64,000 nucleotides of DNA from Cladobotryum mycophilum (GCA_036429605.1 JAVFKD010000016.1:3534001-3598000), one strand, 5' to 3'. Positions 33,826 through 45,343 are shown, counted from the stretch's first letter. Notes: generated from the sequence alone by a model not told the origin. Made by a program: numbers and translations.

Positions 33826-35148
33826 ATGGAAGAAGCCCTTAATAGATTCAGGGATACCCTCAATTCAACCGACCGAACAAAGCTTAACAGCTTTATCGAT
33901 AATGTTCTTCACCAATTCCCAGTTATATTACCCTGGACTTTACCCTATCGTTTCAACAGTTCTCACTGGCGGGACTTAATCCTTGCTCTTGGTAATTCTT
34001 TCTCAGACGCTCTGCAAGACGGTGCAAGCTCCAACGACATAACAACGGTAAATTTAGCCATAGATGCTGAGTATCTTTCATGGAGTGACGAAGAGCTCCT
34101 TTCGCGGATTCAGTTTCACATTTTAGCAGCCATTTTCTTCTTTCATTGGTCGATATGTGAGGATGGCGCCACACACATTTCGGCAGCACATAACTTAATG
34201 CTGGGTTCCTGGTCCAGGTATGGCAAACATATTCTACTATAACATATACCTAGCTAATTGATGATCATAGACTTGACGAACAATACCGTGGCGAAGCTAA
34301 AAGGATATATTATGTTTCTCTACGCGTATGCTTGTATGACACATACCCCGTTCTGTCTTCCGTCAACTGCTAATTTTATAGTGAATACCAAAGTTACGAA
34401 CCGCCATCCATTGTGGCCGCGTGGGTGGGCCGTTTTCAATACCAAGCGCCTGACTTTTCTCGTCCTGACAATGACGCTATTCACAAACAACTTTCCGAAA
34501 ATTGTGTTATTGGATTGCAGTGCTTCGTTGAGGTTGCCAATCTTCTCGGTAACATCAATACATCTAACAGTATATCCAAAATCCAATTCCTGGTAGGAGG
34601 TCTTAAAGAATATCGTGACCGGATTTTAAACTCGAATGCAAGCAACGCCATCAAGTATATGATTCAACTTGATGTACAGGAGGCAGAATTCAGAATTATC
34701 AAACCTTTTTTCGACCTGTCTTTGAAACATTACCTGAATAAAACAACAACATACCCCTGGATCCGGGTAGCAATAGACTTCTTAAGTGCTAGCGTTAAAT
34801 ACGTTAGGATGCGGCAAAATCTCCCCAAATCAAGTCGGTTACAGGGATTTCATAAGTAAGTTATTTTCTTATTTTATATACAACATTATCACTTATAACA
34901 TTGCGTTAATTAATTTACCTAGGGAATGTAAATATCTTTGCTACATATTGTCAACCGTGCATAAGATTGGACGCCAAAAGACCTTGGAGTGGATCAGCTC
35001 TCTGTCGTGGAGTGGTCTGGCTGACATGGTAAAAACCTCACTTGATCTCCATCATCCTGACACAGTCCCAGATAATTGGATCATGAGACTTCAAGTATTA
35101 TGGCGTTTTGTTAATAGATCTGAGCTTTCTTATCCCAATTTAGATTAA
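33826..35148 (+). CDS. Four-exon hypothetical protein, 384 aa
   Basis: Splicing gives one frame: exon A 33826-34217, exon B 34271-34333, exon C 34382-34855, exon D 34923-35148. Introns are 53, 48, 67 bp with GT-AG ends; phases 2, 2, 2 all close. The protein is helical throughout, starts MEEALNRFRDTLNSTDRTK, and includes PPSIVAAWVGRFQYQAPDF and LEWISSLSWSGLADMV. No signal peptide, membrane segment or known domain. The second donor (34334) was chosen over GTATGC at 34326 because only it avoids a stop. Function unknown. Confidence 0.6.
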
Positions 35149-35705
35149 TAGTTAGTATTGTAGGATAATTAAGATTATATTTTTATCAGTGACTGTAGTA
35201 TCTCTTGTTTGTTATAATCTAAAAGCCGCGCCTATTAATCAACGAAACTGCTAACAACCTTTATTGTCTTTCTTAACTTGTCGTGTATGATACACTGTAG
35301 TTCCTGCTTAGTTGACATTAGAATGTAATGCCATTCGTTTTTGTTGCTGGTGTAGTTGTTGTACGTGTTAAGCGAGTAAATAAATGTAAGCTAAGTGTGC
35401 GTGTGGGGGATGGCCAATCCCTTTTCTTAATCGTACAATCCAACAGCCCCTGACCACGGTGCATGTCTTTATTACGGACCATTCCCCATCCGCCACCACA
35501 CTCAGTCTCAATATCTGATATTAATACACCGATTGGTGGTCACCTGTGATCACAGGACGCGATGGCTTATGTAGGGGTAGTTAGCATCGTCGATCAAAAG
35601 GCACATTATGTATTAAAACTTCTGTCTTCCAATAATATATACCAAGAGTGCTCTTGCAATGCCATTGAATCAGTAAGATTCAAGTAACACACGAGCATAG
35701 CGAAA
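35149..35705. other. Intergenic, promoter of membrane gene
   Basis: Carries a dispersed 69-bp element (35531-35599) that recurs inverted near 39.1 kb; otherwise no gene. Confidence 0.45.
35531..35599 (+). repeat. Dispersed 69-bp element, copy 1
   Basis: Begins GATTGGTGGTCACCTG and ends GCATCGTCGATCAAAA. It matches the reverse complement of 39128-39196 with two mismatches. A further shared block (CTTTTCTTAATCGT...CCCCTGACCAC) is 35421-35456 versus 39278-39314. It lies 107 bp before the ATG of the 35706 gene. Confidence 0.9.
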
Positions 35706-36593
35706 ATGACAGAGAGCACACCACTTCTGCACCCTAAGGCAGAGCAGACGATTCACCCACCTAAGCTCTATACTTTACCATATGCGCTCCGCTTCATCGG
35801 TTGCTTTCTTTGCAATCTTCTGCCACTTATTCTTAAATACTCGCTCACTCCTGCTGATTCTTGGAGTAACATACTGGCACGGTTTGCTATTCTTGTGCTT
35901 CCAGATTACCTTCAAGACTTTATATGGGCTCCATTAAACCGAGTGCTCGATTATGCTGCCTTCGAGGCTATCATCGGCCAGCCAGATCCAAGTGACAGGG
36001 AGACAATTCGGAAATCGGACTCCCTTAATGTGGTCATGAAAGGCGTCGCGCTCAAATTACCGGCGATTGTAATCTCGATTGCAATTACACTAAGGCAAGG
36101 AGATACGGGCTTTTGCGTCTCATTTCTGGCTGCTCTCGTGTGCCCGGTTGTAATGGGTGGAGCAGCGTTCTTAATTCTGCTTCCTTTGGCAGAGGAGGTG
36201 CAGTCGGCGAAGAAAGCCAGAGACCGAGCAGTGTGAGTACTCGACCCACGATAACAATCTTAGTACCAGCTGACAAGTAACAGGGAAGAGTCTGCACCCG
36301 AACTTCGTCAGCTACAACAGCGGTATGCTAATCGAGCAAGGGGGCGAGAACGTCTCCGCTCTGCGTGGAAAGTGATCTTGCTTGGTGGGAGGTTAGTTTT
36401 ATGCGCCCCTTCGTTGACCATTCACAACCTCCCCATGTATATTCGCCTCATCATTCAGGTGAACTCAACAGACGAGGCGTTTGATAAAATGGTTCAGGGC
36501 TTGCCGAAAGCTAGGCCCATCATTGCGATGATGAGACAACGTGGGATCATGCATTACGCTTTCGTGGCATGTCAAAAAGAGTGGCTGGAATGA
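35706..36593 (+). CDS. Membrane protein, 278 aa
   Basis: Exon 1 (35706-36232) starts MTESTPLLHPKAEQT. A 51-bp intron (36233-36283, phase 2) joins exon 2 (36284-36593). Hydrophobic segments lie at about residues 28-50, 55-75, 115-135, 138-165 and 215-240. The N-terminal ESTPLLHP is a di-leucine-type sorting signal seen on vacuolar/endosomal proteins, which is an inference. No family recognised. Its promoter carries the dispersed 69-bp element. Confidence 0.6.
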
Positions 36594-37096
36594 TAGCACT
36601 GGCAGAAACAAGTGGTTGGGCACATGTGATCTGGTTAGGGTTAGACGAGGATCCCAATTGTTATAAGGTGTCTCGTAGAAAAATGGTTGAATTTCACCAT
36701 GACGAGGAAACTCGAGTAGCATAGTGCAAATACCGTGGGTCGAGTATTCGATACTGTCCTGGAGCAGTGCAGGTACCTGGGTACGTAACTCACCTCTCCA
36801 TGTGTCCACTGCCCTTACGCGCTGAGACAACCGAATGAAGTAAGCTAATCCATATGTGGGTGCATCCACTCGGTCGAAGGCTGAACTCCCTCACATGTGC
36901 TGAATATGACATTTAATCCTGCGCGGGCATTATTCACGGAGACGGGATGGTACGGGAGTTTTCTGCAAACAAGTATAATATCTCTCCAATGCCTAATTGT
37001 AATACAATTCAGCCAACCAAATATTTACACGTCACCCAACCAGAATAACAGCGATCCCAGTTCCTGTTAGCCAAGCCATAAGAGAGTCTGGGAGCA
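36594..37096. other. Intergenic between convergent genes
   Basis: 3' regions of the 35706 and 37097 genes. An antisense ORF (36465-36869) has no gene character. Confidence 0.4.
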
Positions 37097-38323
37097 TCAG
37101 CCAATTGTGGCGTCAATTGTGGCGTCATCAGTTATCGGTTCTCGTACAGGGGTTTCGTCCAGCCATCCACGAAGCCATTGCATCGCTTCGTCGCTGTTTT
37201 TGTGCATTTGAAGATGACACTTGAGCTCCGCTGGTGTACGACCATGGTACTCATCTCGAGCTACGTGCACTTTCTCGCTGTGCGGAAAATACAGAGAAAA
37301 AATCCCAAGGATAGTATCCTTGGTTAAAATAGCTCGAAACTCAATGGTCAAATCAACGCGGCCTGGTCGAATAAGTGCTTCATCGAGTTTATCGGGGTGA
37401 TTAGCCGAGATTATGCGAAGGACCCCCTCTGAACCTGTAGAGCCGTCTAAGATACTGTTGAGGACTTGTTGATCGATGTGCTTTGGGTTGGGATCCTGCA
37501 GACCGTCTGAAGATAGTTTCACTCTGTCGATATCCTCAAGTAGCAACAAAGATCTGGGAGGAATGCAAGAACACAATTTCAGGAGTTCTTTACTGTTGAC
37601 TGTGCCCAGGAACAATCGATAGATGGGAAGATTTAGCTCAGATGCTATCATTTCGCTCATTGATGTTTTCCCGCTTCCCGAAGCACCGCTAAAAAAATAA
37701 CATCTTCTCCAGGAGTCGCCTCTCCTATCATAGGCCAGTTTGCTTTCGAAAAACTGTGTAGCGTCTTGTTTCAATAACTCTGATTTCTCGGAGAAGTACG
37801 TATTTTGGGACTTCTTTGGCCGACGTTGCTCTACCCAGCTGTTGTCATCGTTGTAGAAACAGCGCAGGTCTTTCGTTTTATAGTACTGTTCCAGCACGTC
37901 CTTCATCAGGCGTCTGATTGGCGTATTATCGAACCATAAGACGTAGAGAGTAAACTTGTTTCCCACGAATAGACGATTGTTGGACCGAAAGATAAAGACC
38001 CCGTTGGGACATACGAACTGATCGCGGTCGCCGGGACGTTGAACGCTATCTTTTTCCTTGTCCCAAGAAAAGTAACGCGTTTTTGGGTCATTGAATATGA
38101 CAGCGTTATATTTCGAAGCTTGAGGTTTATTACCTGCCACCCAAAAGAGGAATGCAATGCTGTGAACATCATATTCCGGGAGAGTCATCGACGGAAGCCA
38201 AGTGAGCAGATTTGGGGCGGCACCGAGAAGCGACGGCGCGAAGTAGGATATGGTCATAGCAATAATAACAACAGAGCCGATCTTGCCGCCGACATAGCGG
38301 TCAATTAACTCTTGATAAATCAT
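37097..38323 (-). CDS. BCS1-like AAA ATPase, 408 aa
   Basis: N-terminal membrane segment (residues 15-45), a BCS1-type middle domain, then one AAA module. Walker A is GASGSGKTS (213-221), Walker B LLLLEDID (258-265), sensor ISANHPDKLD and arginine-finger region LIRPGRVD (318-325). The layout is that of mitochondrial Bcs1, which moves the folded Rieske protein across the inner membrane. Fungi also have many lineage-specific Bcs1-like paralogues of unknown role, and this short accessory-region copy is probably one. All ATPase residues are kept, so it should hydrolyse ATP. No intron needed. Confidence 0.85.
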   Translation of the reverse strand: MIYQELIDRYVGGKIGSVVIIAMTISYFAPSLLGAAPNLLTWLPSMTLPEYDVHSIAFLFWVAGNKPQASKYNAVIFNDPKTRYFSWDKEKDSVQRPGDRDQFVCPNGVFIFRSNNRLFVGNKFTLYVLWFDNTPIRRLMKDVLEQYYKTKDLRCFYNDDNSWVEQRRPKKSQNTYFSEKSELLKQDATQFFESKLAYDRRGDSWRRCYFFSGASGSGKTSMSEMIASELNLPIYRLFLGTVNSKELLKLCSCIPPRSLLLLEDIDRVKLSSDGLQDPNPKHIDQQVLNSILDGSTGSEGVLRIISANHPDKLDEALIRPGRVDLTIEFRAILTKDTILGIFSLYFPHSEKVHVARDEYHGRTPAELKCHLQMHKNSDEAMQWLRGWLDETPVREPITDDATIDATIG

Positions 38324-39414
38324 GTCGGTATTGTCAGTGCAGGGAGAAAATATGGAATAAGGGAAGAGACAGTGGTTGAGTGCTTAAATGGGGACAGCTG
38401 ATACTTTTTAAATAGAAAACGCTCTGTCGGTTGATCATATGATGACCAAATTGAACGCATCCATATGATGCAAAAGACCCGCTAGAGAGCCATACAATAT
38501 TCACTTATCTTTATACCCCGACGCACGACTGGCATCATAGCGGTATTAGAATCAAACTAGGAGAAAACACGCCCATGCTTTGAGTGGCGACAATGGTGTG
38601 TAGCCTGATGGTCATGCAGCATTTCTTGCCCCAGAACAGCTAATCACTTGCTGCAAGGAAAATGATAGTGACCAGATGCGATCCATATGGACGGGCGGTG
38701 GGGATGTCCATGTTGTCGTTTAGACTGTAAGGGGTGTGGCCGGATCACTACAAATGCAGGCAATATAAGGCGGCATCGGAAGCTTCACCGTTACACAAAG
38801 AAAATGGCTGAATCCCCAATGGAGTTAGAGACCATGCTAAATTGAGTCTACATTTACAGCAATCTTCCGCCGACCTCATACACACATAGATAGATGTATA
38901 TTCCGCGGGGATGATTTTGTGTAATAACAGCGTCTCAGGCTGTAAATCTGGCCGTTGAATTGCCGGCTCGAAACTGTACTGGAGCATTGCCCGAATTGTC
39001 TTGCTACTGCACAATTTGTGGAGAGTGCTGACACGCATGCCTTGTCGTAGCCTGGGAACGCCCAACGCGAGGTCAAATACCATATTGTAGTGTACCATTG
39101 TAATTCTAACCCCATTTATGATTTACTTTTTGATCGACGATGCCAACTACCCCTACATAAGCCATCGCGTCCTGTGATCAAAGGTGACCACCAATCAGGG
39201 GATGTTGGGGTTGGATGTGGTAATAGGTGGGGAGTGGGCTGTAGTAGACCTCCATGTACTAGCCCCGTAGATGGGCTGTGGTCAGGGGTAACGGGAATGC
39301 ACGATTAAGAAAAGAGGTCCATCCTCCTCGCCCTGCTTTATATTTAACATCCAACACCGTATACATCTTCATACGCACTAGACACATGATACAAGCAGTC
39401 ACTTTTTCATTGTC
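38324..39414. other. Intergenic with relics of the neighbouring gene
   Basis: 38811-38860 matches the 3' end of the C2H2 gene (AGAGACCATRCTAAATTGAG TCTACATTTAC, also at 40172-40203), so part of that gene was once duplicated here. 39128-39196 is the inverted 69-bp element. No intact gene. Confidence 0.6.
39128..39196 (-). repeat. Dispersed 69-bp element, copy 2 (inverted)
   Basis: Reverse complement of 35531-35599 with two mismatches; also shares the outer block 39278-39314. It lies about 220 bp before the C2H2 gene start. Confidence 0.9.
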
Positions 39415-40191
39415 ATGAGGTTTAAGAGAACTGCTCTCAGCGGGCCATTCAAATGTGTTATATGCAGCGAGGTAAGAAACAATGAAAGTTGTTAATTGTT
39501 ATCTTAATCTAACAAGTATGGGCCCCAGACCGTAGCGGACTTTCTAGCACATATCGGAGGCCCCGACACGGAGCAAGGATATCAATGTTGTTATTCGGGC
39601 TGTAGGGGACATTTTACATCATTCAAAGCTTTGGCATCACACCAAAGGCTCTTTCACACCAACAGTGAAAGATTCCTTTGCATCGCTGATGGGTGTCGCG
39701 GCAACTTCCAGCATGCGTACGATTTCAAGAGACATATGACATATCACCTTGAAACCATCCTGCAATATCAATGTAAGGAATGCAATAGGAGATTCAGGAG
39801 GATATATGAGCTGGTCAAGCATAGGGAAATGGTCTGCCACTCCGCTGAACCAGATCAACAATATATTTTCCCTGGGTGTGGGATACTTCACATGGATTCA
39901 GACGCCTTGGAAAATCATGAGAAAATCGATCTTAACGTGCAACCTCAAATAGCCCTAGCGCCAATTCTGAGCCAACAGTTTCCACAAACAGCGCCAGCTA
40001 TCGATCAATCTCTCATACAACATCAAGCACGAGTACCTCTGACCGATATGGGATATTTTAATGATTTTGGAGGCACGGAAAGCTTTAACCGACTAAGTGG
40101 CATGGAGAAATCGAGAATTGAATCCCCAGTGGATGTAAAGACCATACCAAACCGTGGACCTGCAATGGATTTAGAGACCATACTAAATTGA
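39415..40191 (+). CDS. C2H2 zinc-finger protein, 243 aa
   Basis: Exon 1 (39415-39471) supplies FKCVICSE. A 45-bp intron (39472-39516, phase 0) joins exon 2. Four finger-like units follow: CVIC...H, CCYSGCRGHF...H...H, CIADGCRGNFQHAYDFKRHMTYH and CKECNRRFRRIYELVKHREMVCH. The last two are canonical. The C-terminal half is low-complexity and polar. It is likely a nuclear DNA-binding regulator; targets unknown. A relic of its 3' end lies 1.3 kb upstream. Confidence 0.75.
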
Positions 40192-40319
40192 GTCTACATT
40201 TACGACAATTACATCGAAAGTGTAGCTGAGAAAATGCAATAGCGAGTGTAATATGTAATGGCTACTTTATCTCGATCCTGCTCTCAGCCTGCCACAACAG
40301 CATTGCTTAAATAATCCTT

Positions 40320-41997
40320 TCAACATTCGCTGGTTCTTTGTTTCTTTTGCAATCTGGCTGACTTCCTTTCTCCCTCTCTTTTCTTTTGGCGGGGTTGGCT
40401 TGTGGTAAGCTTATGACTTTTTAGCTTATTGAAATCCAGATTCTCGCGTGGATATCCCTGGTTGGCCGCAAATTGAGCCCGGTTAGAGAGTTTTGTGAAG
40501 TACTGCTTGTCCGTTTGTGATAGCTGTGACTTTTTGCATTTAGCAATAAATCGAATTATCGTGAATAGAGCAGGGTACTTCTTTGCAACCCACGAATCAT
40601 ACCTGACTATGTGCCTAATGTTGTCAATTACATGCTTAAGAATATCCTGGCTTATGATTCCTTGTTGCGCTAGTTCAGGATCGCCATAGCCGCATGATAA
40701 CAGATGTTTCATGGCAAGGTTCCAATATCCTTGCAATCTGTCTTGGCCATTGATATGCCGCCGCAACTTATCGATTTGTTCGTTAGTTGCAATTCCTGCG
40801 CCGCATGGTCGGAGGCCTTGGAAAACCAAGCGCGAAGAATTTTTTCTTGCCTTAGGTGCAGATGATAAGCGGTCGGAAAGGTTTTCATTTTATATCCTCT
40901 GTCAAGTAACTTCGCTACCATCTGGAAACGGCCAGCGAGCAGTGCAACACGAACAGATGTATAGGAGGGGCCTGATGTCATATTCACATCGGCCCCAAGT
41001 CTGATTAGTTTGTCAAGTGCTGTGTCCGTTGAGTTTGGGGCTTCCAAGGACCTTGGTGACGAAATGTAGTGCATGAGAGGGGTAAGTCCATGTTTATCCT
41101 CCTCATTGATATCGTACCTTTGATGGACAACGAGGTCTTCCACTAATTTCAGTAAACCTTCGGACGCTGCAAGGTGTAGGAGAGTAAAGCTAGAGACTTT
41201 CGGATCAAGGGCGTGACCATTCTGACTGAGTTGGATTGCTATGTCTACATAGCCGTAGATAATAGCCAGGTATACTGGATGCAGTTGTTTCTCGGGGAAG
41301 GTATCCAGAAACGCTTTAGAAGGCTTTTGCTCGAGTATAAAACTTATGACCTCTCTGTTGCCTCGGATGGCTGCTAGCTGCATTGGCATGAGGTTAAGGC
41401 TCTCCATGTGGAATCTGCGGTTGGGCGCGCCAGAATTTCGATCAGGATGAAATTGACAACACAACTTAGATGTATGGATCGGTTGATAGGGAGCTTTTCG
41501 ACATGATGGGCATAGGCGTGTAATATCGTGCTGGCAGCTATTGCACAATGAGATCTCATATAAGTCGGGGTCTAGCTCGTCATTCGATGACCAACAAGCG
41601 GAGCAAAGTTTGCCTTTGTTTTGGCATGACGTAATCTGGACCCTGAACTTGGTCAAGTCGCAGCACCTGGAGTGTAGAAAGGTATGCTTGGGGGTCGTAA
41701 AACGCATGGCGACACACTAAAGGTTTTTCCCCAGTCTGCGCCGAACCTTTTGAGGTCCTGTAGCATGTGCAAGACCTCTGCTGGATCGAGGTTGCTCAGA
41801 AGAATGTGACCAATCAGTGAAGAGTAGCGGTTTTTGATGTTAAACTTAGCCAGTTGTCCCCAAAGGATAACCGCAAGTTCCCTATTGCACTGTCTCAAGG
41901 CAGCTACATCTTCGAGGCCTAAGAAATGGGCGATTTTAAGAATGATTTCGGTTGGTAGTTTCATCCTTTCTAGCGAGGTCAGAGTGCAATTGCGCAA
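40320..41997 (-). CDS. F-box plus ankyrin-repeat protein
   Basis: The first frame (41997-41653) begins MRNCTLTSLERMKLPTEIIL and holds an F-box (LPTEIILKIAHFLGLEDVAAL...ELAVILW). A 47-bp intron with weak donor GTCGCC and acceptor CTCCAG (about 41653-41700) can join it to the next frame in phase 2. That frame gives a Cys-rich knuckle (KLCSACW, LCNSC, LCPSC) and at least four ankyrin repeats (FTLLHLAASEGLLKLVEDL, HGLTPLMHY). Near 40800 the frame changes again, and a C-terminal helical domain (40320-40829, GYWNLAMKHLLSCG) continues to the stop. F-box proteins present substrates to SCF ubiquitin ligases; ankyrins would bind the target. The second break could be an unseen intron or a real lesion. 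Confidence 0.65.
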
Positions 41998-42344
41998 AGT
42001 TTAATGTTAGGAAAGGCAATTGTTATATAGTTGAAAGACTGATTAGTATATTCATACACAAGTGGCGCGGCTCTAAGGGTTTATCCGGCGCCGAGGAAGA
42101 GAAACCCTTAACGAGACGCGACAACCACAGTTAGAAAGGGGCTAAGAATTGAAACCATCACCAATTGAGACCTACCTGCCAGTTGGCGACGATATAGCTA
42201 CTAATTGTACACTCATCCACAAAAGGGATTGTTGATCCCAAACCTCCATCCCATTAAGCCACAACTGCATGGCACCTTTGTTCTACCAATCGTTATATAT
42301 AGAATTTACCTCCTGCCTGTTAGAGACCAGAATTACTTTATCGC

Positions 42345-43829
42345 CTAGGTGCATTGCATATACCAGCCACAATGTGAGACATAGCCTGCTCTACTTCTGG
42401 CCTCCACAGCCTTCAATAACAAACGTTCGACCCCCCAGTTGTGAATCCAAAATGTACAGTAAGCATACATTGTGAGAAATGAGTGAAAGTATACAAACAG
42501 CTGGTACGCCGGGAAAGGGAAATAGAATCGGAAAATATCCCCAGGGTGTTGTCTGAAATGTGCTGCCAGCTTGACCCCTTTCGTGATAAAGAAGACCCAT
42601 ACTCCGAGACAAACAACAAGAACGTGTCTATTCGTAACCTGAGAGTAGAATTTAGTTCTTGTAAATCCATACACAATCCCAAAATCCCAAATAAGTGCCA
42701 AATTGAACAGCGCTGGTATGTAAGTGGTCCATACAGTCCATGGCCAACGCCGCCATAGCACAGGTTCAGTAAGGATACCCGCGTTTTGGATCGTTGTCCT
42801 TCTCCACCGCAAGCATTGCGAAATGAATCTGGGAAACTCTCCAAGCGTTGTCTCAATAACAGTGTCAGCTGTGATTTTGATCTTGTAGCCTTTGCGAAGC
42901 ACCCAGCGGGTGATAAAATTGTCGTCTCCAACAATCAGTGGGCCGAAAAGACCAAGGATCGTTTGTGTCAAGAAAGCCTTTTGGAAGGATTTGTCTCTTA
43001 GGATCTCGGTTCGAATAACCATTGCTCTGCCAGAGACGACAAAAACCCCTCCATCCATAAAGTTCGTGGCTAGAAGTTCATAATTGTGTCGCTCCAGGTA
43101 AACAGCCCCGAGGAAATTCCAATACAACTGCCAGTAATTCCCGAGAATTGAGCCGGTGTCTGGAGTCTTGCGGCGTACTACCTTCCTTGTCCCTACTAGC
43201 CCGACTTGCGGGTCATTAAACAGAGGCATAACCACATCAAAAAAGCCGTTCGGTAGGAAAATGTGGTCGTCCACAAACGCGGTATGATCAGTTTTGATGT
43301 GGTCAATAGCAGCAATCATCTGTTCGCGCTTATTTGCCACGCCTGTGTGCAACACTCGTACTACATCATTGTCTACTCCCTGGATGACTTTAACATGGTT
43401 CTGTAGCTTAACAGCCAGGGACTTTGTATCAGTGACAATAATGATCTTTGCCGGGCACTTGGCTAAACAGGTCGTGAAGCATTCTGTAAATTCGGCAAAT
43501 TCGGCAGATTTGGAGTCGATGGTGGGGATAACTATCGTAACGTCCGGCACCAGTCTTCGCTTAGTTCTGGGTCCCGAATGGCAAGCTTGCCGCCGTTGCC
43601 AAAGGGCATATAAGTGGACGAAGAAGCGAAAATAGCGCCAGATGAACGCAGCTATTAGCCAAACCATAGCAGTGTCGTCCACATTGTTGGCAAGGTAATT
43701 GACTTTCAATAATAGACATACTGGGATAAAATGAGGTAGTATAACGCTCCAACTATTGTCAAGTTGTTCCTTGTGAAGAGATTCGGTGCGTTGCGTTAAA
43801 CGGGCAATCCAGCGTCGGAGATCAGACAT
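42345..43829 (-). CDS. GT2 polysaccharide synthase (Cps1 / hyaluronan-synthase-like)
   Basis: A complete 494-aa protein. Residues 29-78 hold two membrane helices; the GT2 domain follows: DVTIVIP (96-102), VDDH metal site (186-189), GDDNFITR (301-308) and acceptor motif QCLRW (338-342). At least three membrane helices lie at the C-terminus. All catalytic motifs are present. It would polymerise a sugar nucleotide at the plasma membrane. Related fungal enzymes are called Cps1, and a GT2 of this broad type is needed for hyphal growth on solid surfaces in Zymoseptoria and Fusarium (established for that gene, not shown here). Single exon; start has a good upstream gap. Confidence 0.88.
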   Translation of the reverse strand: MSDLRRWIARLTQRTESLHKEQLDNSWSVILPHFIPVCLLLKVNYLANNVDDTAMVWLIAAFIWRYFRFFVHLYALWQRRQACHSGPRTKRRLVPDVTIVIPTIDSKSAEFAEFTECFTTCLAKCPAKIIIVTDTKSLAVKLQNHVKVIQGVDNDVVRVLHTGVANKREQMIAAIDHIKTDHTAFVDDHIFLPNGFFDVVMPLFNDPQVGLVGTRKVVRRKTPDTGSILGNYWQLYWNFLGAVYLERHNYELLATNFMDGGVFVVSGRAMVIRTEILRDKSFQKAFLTQTILGLFGPLIVGDDNFITRWVLRKGYKIKITADTVIETTLGEFPRFISQCLRWRRTTIQNAGILTEPVLWRRWPWTVWTTYIPALFNLALIWDFGIVYGFTRTKFYSQVTNRHVLVVCLGVWVFFITKGVKLAAHFRQHPGDIFRFYFPFPAYQLFVYFHSFLTMYAYCTFWIHNWGVERLLLKAVEARSRAGYVSHCGWYMQCT

Positions 43830-44323
43830 GATTTGGAATAAGCACTAGAACGGTGGGCTGGTGGGCTCGTGTGGAAGGTGTGGTAGCATGGATGGAACAT
43901 CGGAAGGGAGGTGGTAAGATAACAATAAGAGAGTGGAACATCGGCAGGGAGGTGGTAAGCTAACGATAAGTGAGTGGAATGGTGGAGCCAGGGGTGAAGT
44001 GGAAAGTGGAAGGTGGCTGGTCAGGTGAATGTAACGGGACAGAATGGCTCAATGTCATCTATGAAAGTGAGTCAATGGAAGCGGTGAGAGTGGATTTACG
44101 GAATTGAATGGAATGGAAAGTGAACTGGGTGAGTGGAGTGATGGAGCTATCGGCATTGTGTACGGTGGAACGCGGAATGTGGAAATGAAAAGTGACTGGT
44201 CTAGTTGCATTGTGGAATGGAACAATGTCAAAATACTGGAATAAGTGGCGTATATAAGATGTGGGAATTCATTAACATAATCTACTATATACGCAAGACA
44301 AGGCAGTACATAATTAAGCACTT
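43830..44323. promoter_or_regulatory. GA/TGG-rich upstream region with 41-bp repeats
   Basis: GGAACATCGG(A/C)AGGGAGGTGGTAAG occurs at 43894 and 43935, a 41-bp direct repeat. The rest is TGGAATGG-rich. TATATAAG at about 44252 is a likely TATA box for the 44324 gene. Similar GA/TGG-rich DNA stands before the other members of the tandem family. Confidence 0.55.
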
Positions 44324-44728
44324 ATGTTTATTCATACAGACATTTTAATGTCTACTTTTGATCTATTTCAGGAACTGAAAAATGTCGATGGGGGGAAATA
44401 CATATGGGGTTCACTTGCGTCACTTGATGCTGCCGAACGTGAGCTAGGATGGACACCTAAGAAAACACGGCATCGGGCCTTAGATGGTACGTTGATTTAC
44501 GAAGCTCAAAACACAACTCTCTTACAAGACACAGTCGCCTCGACCCAAGATCTTGACACCTTAAAGCAAGTATATGTTCGGCATGGCGGCCATGCACCTT
44601 TGTTTTCTCTCATCAGCCAATATTGGGGTCCCGAGCCTCGTAAGCTGCTTGTCCCGTCTACGCGGCGGCCAATGTCAGGATTAGAAAAATGGGTTGAGTT
44701 AGGAGTAAGCGCTACGAGGAAAATATAA
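44324..44728 (+). CDS. Small tandem-family protein, member 1
   Basis: The frame gives 134 aa (or 126 from the Met at 44348). Within it, 44487-44528 is a probable 42-bp intron (GTACGT...TTACAAG, phase 1), at the same place and phase as in members 2-4; being a multiple of 3 it can be read through. The spliced protein has STQDLDTLKQVYVRHGGHAP, the family motif of a short helix ending in (Y/H)GG. No signal peptide or known domain. It is the most divergent member. Confidence 0.55.
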   Translation: MFIHTDILMSTFDLFQELKNVDGGKYIWGSLASLDAAERELGWTPKKTRHRALDGTLIYEAQNTTLLQDTVASTQDLDTLKQVYVRHGGHAPLFSLISQYWGPEPRKLLVPSTRRPMSGLEKWVELGVSATRKI

Positions 44729-45343
44729 GCCACTTAAGCGGATCTCTTATGTAACCAAAACTACCTGGTACGTATCTTCAATCAACTCTAACATTGCTTA
44801 TCTATTTGAGTACATTACGGCAGGCTAATATAATTAATAAGCGAAGGAGTTATCAATATGATGGAAGTGGAACGTGGCTGATCTAGTGAAACTGTAAAAG
44901 TACAGCAGGGAATGATGGAATGGTGCAGTCTGTGGATGGAAGGGGGTCAATGCGTAGACTCGTGGAATTGAAATGAAGCTGAGTCAATGGCGCGACGGAG
45001 TTATCGGTATTGTGGAAGGAGGATGGCTGAGTGGCTAGTCTAGTGAATGCAACGGTGGAGAGACGGAATACCACAATACTCATAACGGAAGACATAACTG
45101 AATGTGTGGGGCTATTGGTGTCATGGAAAGTGGAAGGTGGAAAGAGACAGGTGGAAGGTGGCTGGTCTAGAATGATTGTAATGGTGGGTCAGAGGAAATA
45201 ACAATGTAAATGATAGAAAGGTGAAAAGCGGTGTATATAAAACAGTAGAATAAGTAACTAAACTGGAATATATAACACGCAAAAAAACATTATTTACTAA
45301 GTATTTTATTAACTTTTATCTTTTTTACTCATTCTAGCTTTCA

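Noticed and set aside
36372..36460. Second intron in the 35706 membrane gene (GTTAGT...TTCAG)
   Set aside because: Removing it creates a stop, and the frame is open without it.
42413..42934. 173-aa minus-strand ORF inside the GT2 gene
   Set aside because: Out-of-frame shadow of the GT2 coding sequence, with no domain.
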